A stretch of 64,000 nt of DNA from Chitinophagaceae bacterium (GCA_004028795.1 SAIW01000012.1:1-64000); one strand, 5' to 3'; shown: positions 1 through 9,809, counted from the stretch's first letter. The notes: generated from the letters alone by a model not told the origin. Numbers and translations are program-made.

Positions 1-97
1 GAATAAGTTCATTTATTTCTTCTAATGGAGTATTTATTTTTATTTGAGAAATTTCATTAGAAAAATCACTGAACTTAATCTCTTTATAATTGTTCAT
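1..97 (-). CDS. N-terminal fragment of an unrecognised protein, cut by the window edge
   Basis: The minus strand opens with ATG at 95-97 and stays open for 32 codons to the window edge. The predicted start is MNNYKEIKFSDFSNEISQIK. There is no signal peptide and no motif I recognise. The residues are hydrophilic and the codon use is AT-rich like its neighbours. It reads away from trhO, so the 232 bases between them would hold both promoters. The call rests only on an open frame with a plausible start. Confidence 0.4.
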   Translation of the reverse strand, partial: MNNYKEIKFSDFSNEISQIKINTPLEEINELI

Positions 98-267
98 TTA
101 AAATCTACTTGATAAAATAAACGTTATTGTACAAAACACAGATTTATCATCTAAATTATTGGATTTAGTTTCTTGAGATAAAACAATCTTCTTAATTCAC
201 TTATTTTTGCCACGCATTTTGCCCGTCATGCAAACGGGTTTATTACTTAATAAAACATTGGGCTTTT

Positions 268-306
268 AAAAGTCCCTCTCTTTTGGAGAGGGATTTAGGG
301 TGAGGC
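268..306. repeat. Short intergenic repeat with CCCTCTC/GAGAGGG hairpin
   Basis: The block reads AAAAGTCCCTCTC, TTTTG, GAGAGGGATTTAGGGTGAGG and contains a 7-bp perfect stem. From general knowledge, very similar strings (CCCTCTC, short loop, GAGAGGG, then TTAGGGTGAGG) are scattered between genes in many Bacteroidota. It ends about 24 bases before the trhO start codon. Only one copy lies in this window, so its repeat nature is inferred and not shown here. Confidence 0.5.
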
Positions 307-329
307 TCTGATGTCTAAAATGAATTATC

Positions 330-1373
330 ATGGCAGTATTACACAATCGTATCAACAACGAAGAGTTAAAACAATTGTTGATGCAGGAAACAGAGAAACG
401 CATTACAGTTAGTTTCTATCAGTATTTCCCCATTCAAAACCCGCAGGAATTCAGAGATTATCTCTACAAACATTTAAGTGAATTAAAAGTATTCGGTAGA
501 ATTTATGTTGCTAAAGAAGGCATTAATGCACAGGCAAGTGTTCCCGAATCTAACTTCAATGCATTTAAAGCGTTTTTATACAGCATACAGCATTTAAATG
601 GTTTACGCATCAATATTGCGGTGGATGATGATGGTAAAAGTTTTTGGGTATTAAAAGTAAAAGTGCGTGAACAGATTGTAGCCGATGGTATTAATGATGA
701 AACTTTCAGCATGGAAAACAAAGGCAAGTATGTTAATGCTGCTGAAATGAATAAACTATTAAATGAAAAAGACACGGTAGTAATAGACATGCGTAACCAT
801 TACGAATATGAAGTAGGGCATTTTGAAAATGCTTTAGAAATTCCTTCAGATACTTTTCGTGATCAGTTACCAATGGCTGTTGATATGATGAAAGGAAATG
901 AAGATAAAAATATCATCATGTATTGCACAGGCGGTATTCGTTGTGAGAAAGCCAGTGCATATATGTTGCATAAGGGTTTTAAAAATGTCTTCCATTTAGA
1001 AGGCGGTATTATCAATTATGCTAAACAAATAAAAGAACAGGAATTAGAAAGTAAGTTTATCGGTAAAAACTTTGTATTTGATAATAGGTTGGGAGAGCGG
1101 ATTACAGAAGATGTTATTGCCAATTGCCATCAATGCGGTAACCCTTGCGATGTTCATGTAAACTGCAAAAACAATGGCTGCCATTTATTGTTTATCCAAT
1201 GTTCCGCCTGTGCAGAAAAATTTGATGGTTGTTGCAGCAGCGAATGTAAGGATACAGTGCATCTACCATTAGAACGTCAGAAAGAAATACGTAAAGGAAT
1301 TTATAACGGAAAGAATATTTTCAATAAATCAAAAGAGAGATTAAGGCCACGCCTTAATGAAATGAAACACTAA
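330..1373 (+). CDS. trhO: tRNA uridine(34) hydroxylase TrhO (rhodanese family)
   Basis: TrhO hydroxylates uridine 34 in the anticodon of certain tRNAs, the oxygen-dependent first step towards 5-carboxymethoxy- or methoxyuridine. The 347-residue protein has an N-terminal acylphosphatase-like domain (about 25-115) with the family stretch [14 protein letters not shown] rhodanese domain follows (about 140-235) with the active loop CTGGIRCEK, catalytic Cys199. The C-terminal third is rich in Cys and His ([28 protein letters not shown], residues 266-306), as usual for this family. Length is close to typical. It stands alone, with a TonB receptor gene 8 bases downstream on the same strand that may be co-transcribed. 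Confidence 0.95.
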   Translation: MAVLHNRINNEELKQLLMQETEKRITVSFYQYFPIQNPQEFRDYLYKHLSELKVFGRIYVAKEGINAQASVPESNFNAFKAFLYSIQHLNGLRINIAVDDDGKSFWVLKVKVREQIVADGINDETFSMENKGKYVNAAEMNKLLNEKDTVVIDMRNHYEYEVGHFENALEIPSDTFRDQLPMAVDMMKGNEDKNIIMYCTGGIRCEKASAYMLHKGFKNVFHLEGGIINYAKQIKEQELESKFIGKNFVFDNRLGERITEDVIANCHQCGNPCDVHVNCKNNGCHLLFIQCSACAEKFDGCCSSECKDTVHLPLERQKEIRKGIYNGKNIFNKSKERLRPRLNEMKH

Positions 1374-1381
1374 CAGCCTTT

Positions 1382-3736
1382 ATGAGAAAAGCTTTATTCT
1401 TATTATGCACAACGGTAATTTCAATTACTGTTGTTGCACAGTTTAAACTATCATGTGTTGTTAAAGATGCTTTTAATAAGCAAAACATAATAGCCGGAGT
1501 TACTGTAAACAATCGTTTAAGCATTCATACAGACTCATTAGGTTTTTTTTCAATTGATGTACATGAAGGTGATTCAGTTGCAGTTGCTGCAGCTTCTTAC
1601 AACACTCTATATTTTATAGTAAATGCAGCCAAGCTTCCTTCTCAAATTCTGTTGGAAGCCAATATGTATAACCCGAATAATATTCAGGCAGAAGGCTTAT
1701 TGGTTAGTAAGAATGTTTTTTCAACACCGGGTTCTATTTATACGATAACAGAAAGTGAGCAATTGCGTGGTAACCCTGTTTTTCTTCAAAACTATTTTAA
1801 TCTGGCTCCCGGTGTTTTGGTACAAAGCAGAAACCCAGTTGCAACAGGTGCCAGGTTTACAATGCGTGGTATTGGCAGCCAAACCCCCAATTATGGCAGT
1901 GGTATAAAAGTGTATTTAAACAATGTGCCGTTAACTGATGCAGATGGCACAACAATTATAGATGATATTGATTTTGATAATTTATCAAGAAAAGAATTAG
2001 TAAAAGGCCCTCAGGGAAGTGTTTACGGAACAGGTGGCGGTGGCGAAGTACAACTATATACAAGAAGAGCTTTAGCCAATGCCAATACTGTAGGTGCATC
2101 TTATTTAGCTGGTTCTGATGGATTATTGAAAGTTAATATTTACGGTGGCTCTGCTTCCGAGAAATCTAATGTCAGGGTTAATTATGGTCATCAGCATTAT
2201 GATGGCTACCGTATGCACAGTACATCTACAAAAGACTTTCTCGATTTAAATGCTGATGTAGTAAGTGATGCCAAACGAAGTGTTAGCTTTTATGTTGGTT
2301 ATTCAAAATCTTTCGATTTATTAGCAGGAGCTTTAGATAGTATCAATAATATTACGCATCCTGATAGTGCAGAACTTACTTACATTAACTCTAATGCTTA
2401 TCAATACATTGAATCTGCAAGAACAAGTATAGAACAGGAATATAAATTTTCTTCTAAGTTTACTAACATAACCAGTGTGTTTGTTTCAACACAAAATGTT
2501 ACGCAGTTAATTCCAACTAATTTGCTTAAAACTAATAAGAATAAGTTTGGGGGAAGAATACTTTTTACCTACACACCCATGTTTGGTAAAAGACAGGCAA
2601 GAATTATAGCAGGAGGGGAGTTTATTAAAAACATAAATTATCAAAACACATATAGCACAACAACAACAGGCTGGATAAATACAACAAAAACAGATTTAGA
2701 GTTTCAGCCTTTTATGAGCAGTGCATTTACAGAATTGAATTTGCAGATGGATAAATATGTTTCCGTTACCGGGGGAGCTTCATTAAATTATAATTATTTT
2801 GATGTAGCGGATAACAGAGTAAGTTCATCAAATCCTTTGTATGTAAACAATTCAGGCATTAAACACTTTACACCTTTAATTGCTACACACGTAGCATTAA
2901 ACAGAAGTTTCGGTAATCACAACCTTTATCTTAATTACAATGAAAGTTATTCTTTACCAACCTACGATCAGGTATTTATTTCCAGATTAGGAAGAGTAAA
3001 TGATACGGTGCAGGCAGAGAAAATTGCATGCTTTGAAATTGGTTTAAAAGGTAATATGTTTAATAATGCTTTTAATTATCAATTCTCATTTTACACTTTA
3101 GAATTAACGAATCGATTAACACCACAAACTGTTTTTGCTTCCCCTACGGTACCTAATACTTATGTTTTTTATACCAATTTATACAATGCAAGAAATAATG
3201 GAGTTGAGTTTTCAGGTAACTATACTTATAAACCTGAAAGAAAGAATACTTTTATAAATGCAGGAAGGTTGTTTTTCAACTACACGTATAACAATTTCAA
3301 TAACGCCGATTACAAAAGCGATAATAACAATAATGCTTTTACAAAAGATTATACAGATTTAGCAGTAAGTGGTGTACCAAGGCATGTAATAAATTTCGGT
3401 TTTGATTTTTTATTGAATGCGGGGGCATATCTTTCATTCACACATTATGCAACGGAACAAATACCTGTAAACCTTTCTGCCAGCAGCTTTGCACCTGCTT
3501 ATAATTTAAGCAGCTTAAAAGCAGGATGGAAATTAATGAGCAGCAATGAATACAAACGTAAGCAATGGCATATTGATGTTTTTGCAGGTATAGATAATAT
3601 TTTTAATCATGCCAATCAGCAAATGTTATTTGTAAATGCAGTAAGTGTTGCAGCTAATCAATTGCCTAAATATTTCAACCCGGGAAACCCGAATGCAACT
3701 TTTTATTCAGGACTGAATATTACCTATAGTTTTTAA
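1382..3736 (+). CDS. TonB-dependent outer membrane receptor with N-terminal carboxypeptidase-like domain
   Basis: This is a 784-residue outer membrane receptor of the type that takes up siderophores, metal chelates or other large ligands using TonB. The order is: signal peptide (1-19, cut after VVAQ); a small beta domain like the carboxypeptidase regulatory domain (about 24-95); a plug domain (about 100-230) with RFTMRGIGS, YLNNVPLTDADG and KGPQGSVYGTGGGG; then a long aromatic-rich beta barrel ending in the terminal strand TFYSGLNITYSF. The barrel has the RNNGVEFSGNY type of turn seen in FecA/CirA-like receptors. The substrate cannot be read from sequence, and no SusD partner or iron gene is adjacent. 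It starts 8 bases after trhO. Confidence 0.9.
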   Translation: MRKALFLLCTTVISITVVAQFKLSCVVKDAFNKQNIIAGVTVNNRLSIHTDSLGFFSIDVHEGDSVAVAAASYNTLYFIVNAAKLPSQILLEANMYNPNNIQAEGLLVSKNVFSTPGSIYTITESEQLRGNPVFLQNYFNLAPGVLVQSRNPVATGARFTMRGIGSQTPNYGSGIKVYLNNVPLTDADGTTIIDDIDFDNLSRKELVKGPQGSVYGTGGGGEVQLYTRRALANANTVGASYLAGSDGLLKVNIYGGSASEKSNVRVNYGHQHYDGYRMHSTSTKDFLDLNADVVSDAKRSVSFYVGYSKSFDLLAGALDSINNITHPDSAELTYINSNAYQYIESARTSIEQEYKFSSKFTNITSVFVSTQNVTQLIPTNLLKTNKNKFGGRILFTYTPMFGKRQARIIAGGEFIKNINYQNTYSTTTTGWINTTKTDLEFQPFMSSAFTELNLQMDKYVSVTGGASLNYNYFDVADNRVSSSNPLYVNNSGIKHFTPLIATHVALNRSFGNHNLYLNYNESYSLPTYDQVFISRLGRVNDTVQAEKIACFEIGLKGNMFNNAFNYQFSFYTLELTNRLTPQTVFASPTVPNTYVFYTNLYNARNNGVEFSGNYTYKPERKNTFINAGRLFFNYTYNNFNNADYKSDNNNNAFTKDYTDLAVSGVPRHVINFGFDFLLNAGAYLSFTHYATEQIPVNLSASSFAPAYNLSSLKAGWKLMSSNEYKRKQWHIDVFAGIDNIFNHANQQMLFVNAVSVAANQLPKYFNPGNPNATFYSGLNITYSF

Positions 3737-3775
3737 TAGTTAATAAAAGATTGGTTATCTTAGTTATTTAATTTA

Positions 3776-4609
3776 ATGATGTTTCAAACTAAGTTTAGTT
3801 ATTTAGTATGTTTTCTTCTGATTATGTTCTGCATATCATGCAGCAAGAAGTATTACACATTACAAACACCACCAAACAAAGAACAATTAATAACAGGCAA
3901 TCAATTTTATAAAACAGTTGCAGATTGGAAATGGAAAGAAAGAGACTCTTTAGCTGTAAAAGAAATTTTATCAGGCAATATTCCTTCCTTCTTAAAAAAA
4001 TTTGTGAGAATTAATGTGTCATGTTTTGATTCCATTAACAACAAAACCATTTATGCTTATTATTATGTTGCTCCTGATTATTTAAGCATTGGTAACGATA
4101 ATGATTGGGCAAGAATTCCGTTAACACCAATGGCTGCACAAAAGATTGCCGACACATTTCATTGCTTTCTACCTACAAAAAAAATGGTGAATGATATTTA
4201 TAAACAATCTATAATAAAGTTAGAGCCTGTACCCATGTATGCTTTCAGAGACAGCAGTGTAACTATGTGGCAACATCATTTAATTATTGAAGGGCAACGT
4301 AAATTAAAACCCGGCTTAATTGCGGGAATAAAAAAAGATGTTGTGCTTTCAGAAGCTGTTGCTAAATCTTCAAAACCAGACAGAGAAGCAATATACGGCT
4401 GGCATAAGTTAGATGAAAAACCTATTCAACCTTTATATACAGGGCATATTAATTGGTGGGTTGATTATAGTCATGGAATAAGATTAGTGTATGAAAAAGT
4501 ATGGGTAAACGGAAAGCCCATGTTATATACAGATGTTCTCTCAAATCCAATATTGAAAAGGCTTTTGTGCGATGAAGCTACTTGCGATTTTTATAGATAT
4601 TCCTATTAA
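3776..4609 (+). CDS. Predicted lipoprotein of unknown function
   Basis: The protein has 277 residues. The N-terminus is a lipoprotein signal with a hydrophobic core and a Cys following Ile-Ser (MFCISCSKKYY, Cys at about 22). The remainder is soluble and hydrophilic with many Trp and Tyr. It includes the stretch YYYVAPDYLSIGNDNDWARI and a WWVDYSHGIRLVY segment. Similar proteins are annotated as hypothetical in Bacteroidota, and I do not recognise a catalytic domain. The WVDYSHGIRLV region could be a ligand or substrate pocket, but that is only a guess. It follows the TonB receptor by 39 bases on the same strand. The alternative start at the second Met is equally possible. Confidence 0.75.
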   Translation: MMFQTKFSYLVCFLLIMFCISCSKKYYTLQTPPNKEQLITGNQFYKTVADWKWKERDSLAVKEILSGNIPSFLKKFVRINVSCFDSINNKTIYAYYYVAPDYLSIGNDNDWARIPLTPMAAQKIADTFHCFLPTKKMVNDIYKQSIIKLEPVPMYAFRDSSVTMWQHHLIIEGQRKLKPGLIAGIKKDVVLSEAVAKSSKPDREAIYGWHKLDEKPIQPLYTGHINWWVDYSHGIRLVYEKVWVNGKPMLYTDVLSNPILKRLLCDEATCDFYRYSY

Positions 4610-4722
4610 TTAATGATTAAAAAATTTCCTGAAGCTGTTAACTTATTATTTCATTCTGTATGTTCATTTTCCCGCTTCAGCTTTAGGTGCAAACACGGTT
4701 TGTTAAAATCGGAGAAATGCCT

Positions 4723-6144
4723 CTAAACAGGTATAGATATAAATATTTTGCACCCTTTACCCTTGCTGCTTTTTATTTCAATTCTGCCATTATAAGATTC
4801 AATTCTGTTTATCATATTAGTGATACCAATCCCTGTTCTTTTACGGCTCACATTAAACCCCCTGCCATTATCTTCTACCAAAATATTAATCATATTATCT
4901 TTTTCATGTACAGCAATAGTTACATTTTTTGCTTCAGCATATTTTAAAATATTATTAGTTTGCTCCTGTATGATTCTGTATATATTTAGTTTAAGATCGT
5001 CAGGAATTGACTCATTGGTGATAGAATACGAAAAAGCTATTTTTATTTTTGTATTTTGTCGAAAATCAGTCACCAGTCTTTGAATCAACTCTTTCAAATC
5101 AATATTTTTAATAGGTGTTACCATCTTTCTGCATAAAAAGCGGATTTCTTCCATAGAGGTATCAATCAATTCCAAAGGGTATTCAATCAGTTTTTTTAAT
5201 TGTACATTTTTTTTCCCTGCTGCACTCAGGTATATCTTGGTAGCTAATAATAGCTGGTTTATATTATCATGCATTTCCTGCCCTAAATGATTTCTTTCTC
5301 TTTCCTGAGCAATTATTACGGCTTTTACAATCTCCTTTTGTTTATTTATTTGTGCCTTCATTAACTGCTGCTGCAATTTTATTTTATCTGTTATATCTGA
5401 AATCATTGCCAATGCACCTTTATATGCCCCCTGTTTGCTAAAGATGGGATTGGCAGACATACTTGTCCAGATAACTTTTCCGCTCTTTGTAATAAATTGT
5501 TTATCCAAATTTTCGCTAACTCCTTTTTTTCTTCTGTCTATTGATATTGCTGATAACTTTTGGCCTTCATCATCTAAAAAATGGTTATTTTCTTTACCCA
5601 TCATTTCATCCATTGAATATTCCAATATGTCACACATCTTTTGATTAACAAAAACCGTTTTATTATTTTCATCAATCAGCCAAATGCCTTCTTGTGCAGT
5701 TTCAACAATTTGCCGGTATCTCTCACGGCTTTCTTCCAGTTCCAATTCTACTTGTTTTTTTACAGTTATATCCTGCAGGTAAACAGACAATCCTTCAGGA
5801 GATGGATAAAGTGTAGCATGGAGCCATGCCCCAACAGGATGGCAATAACTTTCTTCTGTAAGGGTTCGCTGTTCTGCCATTGATTTAAAAAAAGATTGAT
5901 AGAAAGGATGCTCTTTTTTCTCCGGAAATGCCTCCCATATGTTTTTCCCGATAACATCTTCAAGACTGCAATTAAAACAGATTATTTCCACAGCTTTCTT
6001 GTTCAGATAGATATAATTCCATTGGTTATCAAAAGCTACAAATCCATCTGTAATCCGTTCAAATACATTTGCCAGCGAAAAATCCTTATGATTCAAATCG
6101 GTGTATTTATTCTTTTCCTGCGAAAGATTGTCTATCTTGTTCAT
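4723..6144 (-). CDS. Soluble two-PAS sensor histidine kinase (HisKA_3 / NarX-like)
   Basis: This 473-residue kinase has no membrane segment, so it should sense a cytoplasmic signal. Domain order: PAS 1 (about 25-135), PAS 2 (about 140-255) ending in the PAC-type phrase ALAMISDITDK, a HisKA_3 dimerisation helix pair with ERERNHLGQEMHDN (phosphoacceptor His292), and a HATPase_c domain (about 375-473) with EQTNNILKYAEA (N box), VEDNGRGF (G1) and GIGITNM (G2). Kinases of this class normally pair with LuxR/NarL response regulators, and none lies next to it. It is transcribed away from an AraC regulator across a 158-base gap. The PAS ligand is unknown. Confidence 0.9.
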   Translation of the reverse strand: MNKIDNLSQEKNKYTDLNHKDFSLANVFERITDGFVAFDNQWNYIYLNKKAVEIICFNCSLEDVIGKNIWEAFPEKKEHPFYQSFFKSMAEQRTLTEESYCHPVGAWLHATLYPSPEGLSVYLQDITVKKQVELELEESRERYRQIVETAQEGIWLIDENNKTVFVNQKMCDILEYSMDEMMGKENNHFLDDEGQKLSAISIDRRKKGVSENLDKQFITKSGKVIWTSMSANPIFSKQGAYKGALAMISDITDKIKLQQQLMKAQINKQKEIVKAVIIAQERERNHLGQEMHDNINQLLLATKIYLSAAGKKNVQLKKLIEYPLELIDTSMEEIRFLCRKMVTPIKNIDLKELIQRLVTDFRQNTKIKIAFSYSITNESIPDDLKLNIYRIIQEQTNNILKYAEAKNVTIAVHEKDNMINILVEDNGRGFNVSRKRTGIGITNMINRIESYNGRIEIKSSKGKGCKIFISIPV

Positions 6145-6302
6145 GTTTGTTTGATTTTAAACAGAAACCGGATTTTTAATTTTGCCGTTTTAACTATTGC
6201 ATTTATAAATTCTTCTCATGCAAAACTGATACGAATATTCCTCGCCCGTAATGACAAAAGGCATCTTCTACTGGACAAATCAGACATTCTAAAACTATTG
6301 GA

Positions 6303-7187
6303 ATGAAAAAGAAAACGCTTCCGGTCTATGATATTGCAGCCTTTCAGCATTTAGGGGGTGATTCGGATTTTTATGCAAATGATTTAAGGTCGCATTTAAA
6401 ACAAAATGAGCAAATAATACTATTACCGCATGGGCATGACTTTTATATGAGTGTATTAATCACAGCAGGCAGTGGTACTCACGAAATAGAATTCACTAAT
6501 TATCCTGTAAAATCGGGCAATGTTTTTTTGTTAGGCCCTGGCAAAGTGCATACCTGGGAATTATCGGATGATATTGACGGCTATGTTTTTTTTCATACAA
6601 AAGAATTTTATGATTTGAATTTTACGTATGAAAAAGTAGCCAACTACCCCTTTTTCAGCAGTTTAGGTAATACGCCATTAATTGTATTAAAAAAATCATC
6701 TCTGCAAAAAATTGAATCAATATTCAGTGAAATTGTAAAAGAATATCGCCAACATGAATTGATGAAATTTAAAAAATTGTTTTCGATGGTAAATATTTTA
6801 TACATCGAACTATCGAGAGAATATTTACCGCAAAAAATAAGAGATAATCAAAATCTGCCTTATTTGGCAAGGGTACAGCAACTCGAAGATTTGATAAATA
6901 AAAACTTTGTACATATAAAATCTCCGGGTGAATATGCCCGGCTGATGTTTGTAAGTGAAAAACATCTTAACCGTATGGTTAAGGTTAGTCTGAATAAAAC
7001 TACTTCCGATCTTATAACAGAAAGAATTATTCTGGAAGCAAAAAGAATGTTGGTGTTTTCAAAAAAAAATATTACCGAAATTACAGCAGAGCTTGGGTAT
7101 ACAGACAGTGCATATTTCTTTCGTTTCTTTAAAAAGAAAACAACCCTTACTCCAACTAATTTTCTTAAACAATTCAGAAAAGTTTAA
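6303..7187 (+). CDS. AraC family transcriptional regulator with cupin-like sensor domain
   Basis: The protein has 294 residues. Residues about 35-115 look like the AraC-type cupin ligand pocket (HGHDFYMSVLITAGSGTHEI, then GNVFLLGPGKVHTWEL). The C-terminal 100 residues are a double helix-turn-helix of the HTH_18 type with EKHLNRMVK and ELGYTDSAYFFRFFKKKTTLTPTNF. This is the common Bacteroidota architecture for one-component regulators. Its target is unknown. The only close candidate is the divergent PAS kinase gene that shares its upstream region. Start ATG at 6303 gives the expected N-terminus. Confidence 0.9.
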   Translation: MKKKTLPVYDIAAFQHLGGDSDFYANDLRSHLKQNEQIILLPHGHDFYMSVLITAGSGTHEIEFTNYPVKSGNVFLLGPGKVHTWELSDDIDGYVFFHTKEFYDLNFTYEKVANYPFFSSLGNTPLIVLKKSSLQKIESIFSEIVKEYRQHELMKFKKLFSMVNILYIELSREYLPQKIRDNQNLPYLARVQQLEDLINKNFVHIKSPGEYARLMFVSEKHLNRMVKVSLNKTTSDLITERIILEAKRMLVFSKKNITEITAELGYTDSAYFFRFFKKKTTLTPTNFLKQFRKV

Positions 7188-7475
7188 GGGGTTTCAGTTA
7201 TTAAGTTTATGTATTAAGGTACATGCTTAGAAGCTATGCTGTATGAAATAATAAGTAGTAATTCATTAATTACTAATGCATGCTATTGGCGATATAGGGA
7301 TAAAACTTATTAAAAAATATAGAATAGAAAACATTGGATTTACCTGATATTCTTTACAAAACTTGGCATTAAAATCGTTCGAACATTAGAACAGTTTAAA
7401 AATTAGTGTACTCAAATCTGGCTGCACCTATACAGCAATTTATAAAGTATAAGTAAACTGTAAGTATGAAAAACA
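7188..7475. other. Intergenic region without a recognisable gene
   Basis: This AT-rich gap lies between the AraC regulator and the tRNA-Asp terminator. I see no open frame with family features, no RNA gene and no repeat shared with the rest of the window. It may hold the 3' untranslated end of the AraC message. Confidence 0.5.
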
Positions 7476-7508
7476 AAAAAGCTGTAAATGATTAATTTAC
7501 AGCTTTTT
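7476..7508. terminator. Bidirectional intrinsic terminator downstream of tRNA-Asp
   Basis: A perfect 14-bp stem AAAAAGCTGTAAAT / ATTTACAGCTTTTT with a 5-base loop GATTA. The A-tract and T-tract flank it on both sides, so it can stop transcription from either strand. It lies 14 bases past the 3' end of tRNA-Asp and also faces the AraC gene. Confidence 0.85.
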
Positions 7509-7522
7509 ACATTTCATTTAAG

Positions 7523-7596
7523 CGGACCGGACGGGACTCGAACCCGCGACCTCCGCCGTGACAGGGCGGCATTCTAACCAACTGAACTACCGATCC
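7523..7596 (-). tRNA. tRNA-Asp (anticodon GUC)
   Basis: A complete cloverleaf is seen on the minus strand. The acceptor stem GGATCGG pairs with CCGGTCC (one T-G pair), discriminator G. The anticodon stem CCGCC/GGCGG encloses the loop CTGTCAC, anticodon GTC. The T arm carries GGTTCGAGTCC. The 3' CCA is not encoded. A strong promoter lies directly upstream and an intrinsic terminator downstream, so it is a single-gene transcription unit. Confidence 0.97.
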
Positions 7597-7616
7597 ATTC
7601 CTTTTTTATCGGGGTG

Positions 7617-7649
7617 CAAATATAAGGGGCAATATTCTTCTCAAACAAA
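7617..7649 (-). promoter_or_regulatory. Bacteroidota-type promoter of tRNA-Asp
   Basis: On the minus strand TATATTTG (7617-7624) matches the -7 consensus TAnnTTTG. TTTG boxes lie 17 and 21 bases upstream (7642-7645 and 7646-7649), as expected for the -33 element. The -7 box ends 20 bases before the mature tRNA. Confidence 0.8.
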
Positions 7650-7706
7650 CTTTCTTTCAAAAAAAATAAACATACTATTTTTACCCGCTCAATTTAATAG
7701 TTGCAT

Positions 7707-8696
7707 ATGCCTCAATACCCAAACAGACAGTTTTTAGATTTTGAACAACCTATTAAAACCTTGTATGAAGAAATTGAAAAATTAAAAAATACGGCCGAGA
7801 AAAGTAAAATTGATATGAGCGATAGTATCAGGAAATTAGAAGATGCTATTGTTGATAAACGCAGAGAAATTACTGAACACCTAACACCTTGGCAACGTGT
7901 ACAATTAAGTCGCCATCCCGATAGGCCATATACATTCAAATACATAGAAAAAATATTTACCAACTTTATTGAATTACATGGCGATAGAAATGTGAAAGAT
8001 GATAAAGCTATGGTCGGTGGCTTTGCTCAGTTAAACGGAGAAACTGTAATGGTTATCGGCCAGCAAAAAGGTATCAATACCAAAATGCGGCAGCAAAGAA
8101 ATTTTGGCATGGCCAATCCCGAAGGTTACAGAAAAGCGTTACGTTTAATGAAGCTGGCAGAAAAATTTGATAAACCTGTTATTTGCATGGTAGATACTCC
8201 CGGAGCTTATCCCGGCTTAGAAGCAGAAGAGCGTGGGCAGGGCGAAGCCATAGCCCGAAATATTTATGAAATGATTCGCCTTAAAGTACCTGTAGTTATT
8301 GTTATCATCGGCGAAGGTGCCAGCGGCGGGGCTTTGGGTATTGGTGTTGGAGATAAAACTTTAATGATGGAAAATACCTGGTACACCGTTATTTCACCGG
8401 AATCATGTTCATCAATTTTATGGCGTAGCTGGGATAAAAAAGAAGTGGCTGCCGAGCAACTAAAACTAACTGCAACAGATATGAAAGGTTTTGGTTTGGT
8501 AGATGAAATTATACCAGAACCAATCGGTGGTGCTCATTGGGATTATAATGAAGCAGCAACCATCTTAAAAAAGTACATTACCACTGCCTTACAGGAAATA
8601 AAGCCCTTGGGGGCAGCAGAACGTATTAATAACAGAATAGAAAAGTTCGGCAAAATGGGCTTTTGGCAAGAAGTTAGTGTTGAGCAAACTGCATAA
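7707..8696 (+). CDS. accA: Acetyl-CoA carboxylase carboxyltransferase subunit alpha
   Basis: AccA forms, with AccD, the carboxyltransferase that moves the carboxyl group from biotin to acetyl-CoA to make malonyl-CoA for fatty acid synthesis. The protein is 329 residues from the ATG at 7707. An in-frame TTG two codons earlier is less likely, since relatives begin close to QFLDFE. Visible marks: [10 protein letters not shown], the oxyanion-type stretch [16 protein letters not shown], and [17 protein letters not shown]. The final [20 protein letters not shown] is typical of the crotonase-like fold of this subunit. accD is not in the window. Downstream lies a family B repeat, then dapA. Confidence 0.96.
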   Translation: MPQYPNRQFLDFEQPIKTLYEEIEKLKNTAEKSKIDMSDSIRKLEDAIVDKRREITEHLTPWQRVQLSRHPDRPYTFKYIEKIFTNFIELHGDRNVKDDKAMVGGFAQLNGETVMVIGQQKGINTKMRQQRNFGMANPEGYRKALRLMKLAEKFDKPVICMVDTPGAYPGLEAEERGQGEAIARNIYEMIRLKVPVVIVIIGEGASGGALGIGVGDKTLMMENTWYTVISPESCSSILWRSWDKKEVAAEQLKLTATDMKGFGLVDEIIPEPIGGAHWDYNEAATILKKYITTALQEIKPLGAAERINNRIEKFGKMGFWQEVSVEQTA

Positions 8697-8701
8697 CAAC
8701 A

Positions 8702-8732
8702 GGCATCGTCCCTTGCGTCGCACACTTGTACT
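8702..8732 (+). repeat. Dispersed repeat family B, copy 1
   Basis: The core TTGCGTCGCACACTTGTACT is at 8713-8732, preceded by GGCATCGTCCC. The same extended unit, with two changes, occurs in reverse at 44175-44205. It sits between accA and dapA, 70 bases before the dapA start. Confidence 0.85.
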
Positions 8733-8802
8733 CAATAACTTTACTCATCAATTTTTACAAATCGAAATTCGATTTTCGTATTTCATAAATTCTTAATAAG
8801 AA

Positions 8803-9684
8803 ATGTCTTTAACAGAACAATTACGTGGAACAGGTGTGGCATTGGTAACACCTTTTAGAAAAGATTACAGCGTAGATTACGATGGCTTAGGCAGGGTAAT
8901 AGATCATGTAATCAACGGCGGTGTAGAATATGTGGTAACATTAGGTACAACAGGAGAAACACCAACACTAACCAAAGAAGAGAAAATAGCTATTGTAAAT
9001 TATACTTACGATAAAGTAAAAGGCAGAGTACCTGTTGTTGTTGGTATTGGCGGTAATAACACAGCAGAATTATTAGAAGATTTTAAAAAGTTTCCCTTAG
9101 ATAAAGCTATTGCCATTTTAAGTGCGTCGCCTTATTACAGCAAACCCTCTCAGGAAGGTTTGTACCAACATTATACAACATTGGCAGATGCAGCACCTAA
9201 ACCAATCATATTATATAATGTTCCCGGCAGAACAGGCAGAAACATGAGTGCATCTTTAACAACAAAATTGGCTGCTCATAAAAATATTGTTGCTATGAAA
9301 GAAGCCAGTGGCGATATGCAGCAATGCATGGAAATTTTAAGAGATAAGCCTGAAGGTTTTATTGTTGTTAGCGGAGATGATGCTTTGGGTTTATCGCAAA
9401 TTGCCTGCGGTATGCAAGGTGTAATTAGTGTAGCTGCTAATGCTTTACCGAAACAGTTTTCAGACATGGTAAGGTTGAGTTTACAAAATAATTTTAAGGC
9501 TGCCACCAAAATTCATTATCAATTATTACAGGCTTACGATTATATGTTTACCGAAAATAATCCTGCCGGTGTAAAAGCATTTTTATATGAATTGGGTTTG
9601 ATTGAAAATGTGCTGCGTTTGCCTGTAACACCTGTCAGCGAAGGTTTGCAGGAAAAGATTAAAGTTTTTGTGAAAGGATTGTAA
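8803..9684 (+). CDS. dapA: 4-hydroxy-tetrahydrodipicolinate synthase
   Basis: DapA condenses pyruvate with aspartate semialdehyde in the lysine and diaminopimelate pathway that feeds peptidoglycan. The 293-residue TIM barrel has the full active site: Thr-Thr in LGTTGETPTL (49-50), Tyr139 in LYNVPGRTG, and the Schiff-base Lys166 in IVAMKEASGD. SGDDALGLSQIACGMQGVISV near 195-215 is also characteristic. Length is normal. The short upstream gap holds a family B repeat, and a family A palindrome follows the stop by 10 bases, so this gene is bracketed by repeats. Confidence 0.97.
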   Translation: MSLTEQLRGTGVALVTPFRKDYSVDYDGLGRVIDHVINGGVEYVVTLGTTGETPTLTKEEKIAIVNYTYDKVKGRVPVVVGIGGNNTAELLEDFKKFPLDKAIAILSASPYYSKPSQEGLYQHYTTLADAAPKPIILYNVPGRTGRNMSASLTTKLAAHKNIVAMKEASGDMQQCMEILRDKPEGFIVVSGDDALGLSQIACGMQGVISVAANALPKQFSDMVRLSLQNNFKAATKIHYQLLQAYDYMFTENNPAGVKAFLYELGLIENVLRLPVTPVSEGLQEKIKVFVKGL

Positions 9685-9693
9685 TAAGATTAA

Positions 9694-9780
9694 CGTCATT
9701 CCGAGATTGGGTTCTTGCCCAACGAGGAATCTCATTATTATTAGAATGAGATTTCTCAGACACGAACCTTTCGAAATGAC
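9694..9780. repeat. Dispersed palindromic repeat family A, copy 1
   Basis: It begins CGTCATTCCGAGATTGGG and ends GAACCTTTCGAAATGAC, so the ends are inverted copies. Inside, GAGGAATCTC and GAGATTTCTC form a second inverted pair and TTGGG/CCCAA a small hairpin. Near-identical full copies are at 27984 and (shorter) 22115, and a half copy at 11546. Confidence 0.85.
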
Positions 9781-9809
9781 TATTTTAATTTGCTGCAGAA
9801 TGTACAAAA

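Noticed and set aside
5896-6306. A 136-codon open frame on the plus strand across the histidine kinase start
   Set aside because: It is antisense to conserved PAS codons of the kinase and runs into the AraC start. It has no family features.
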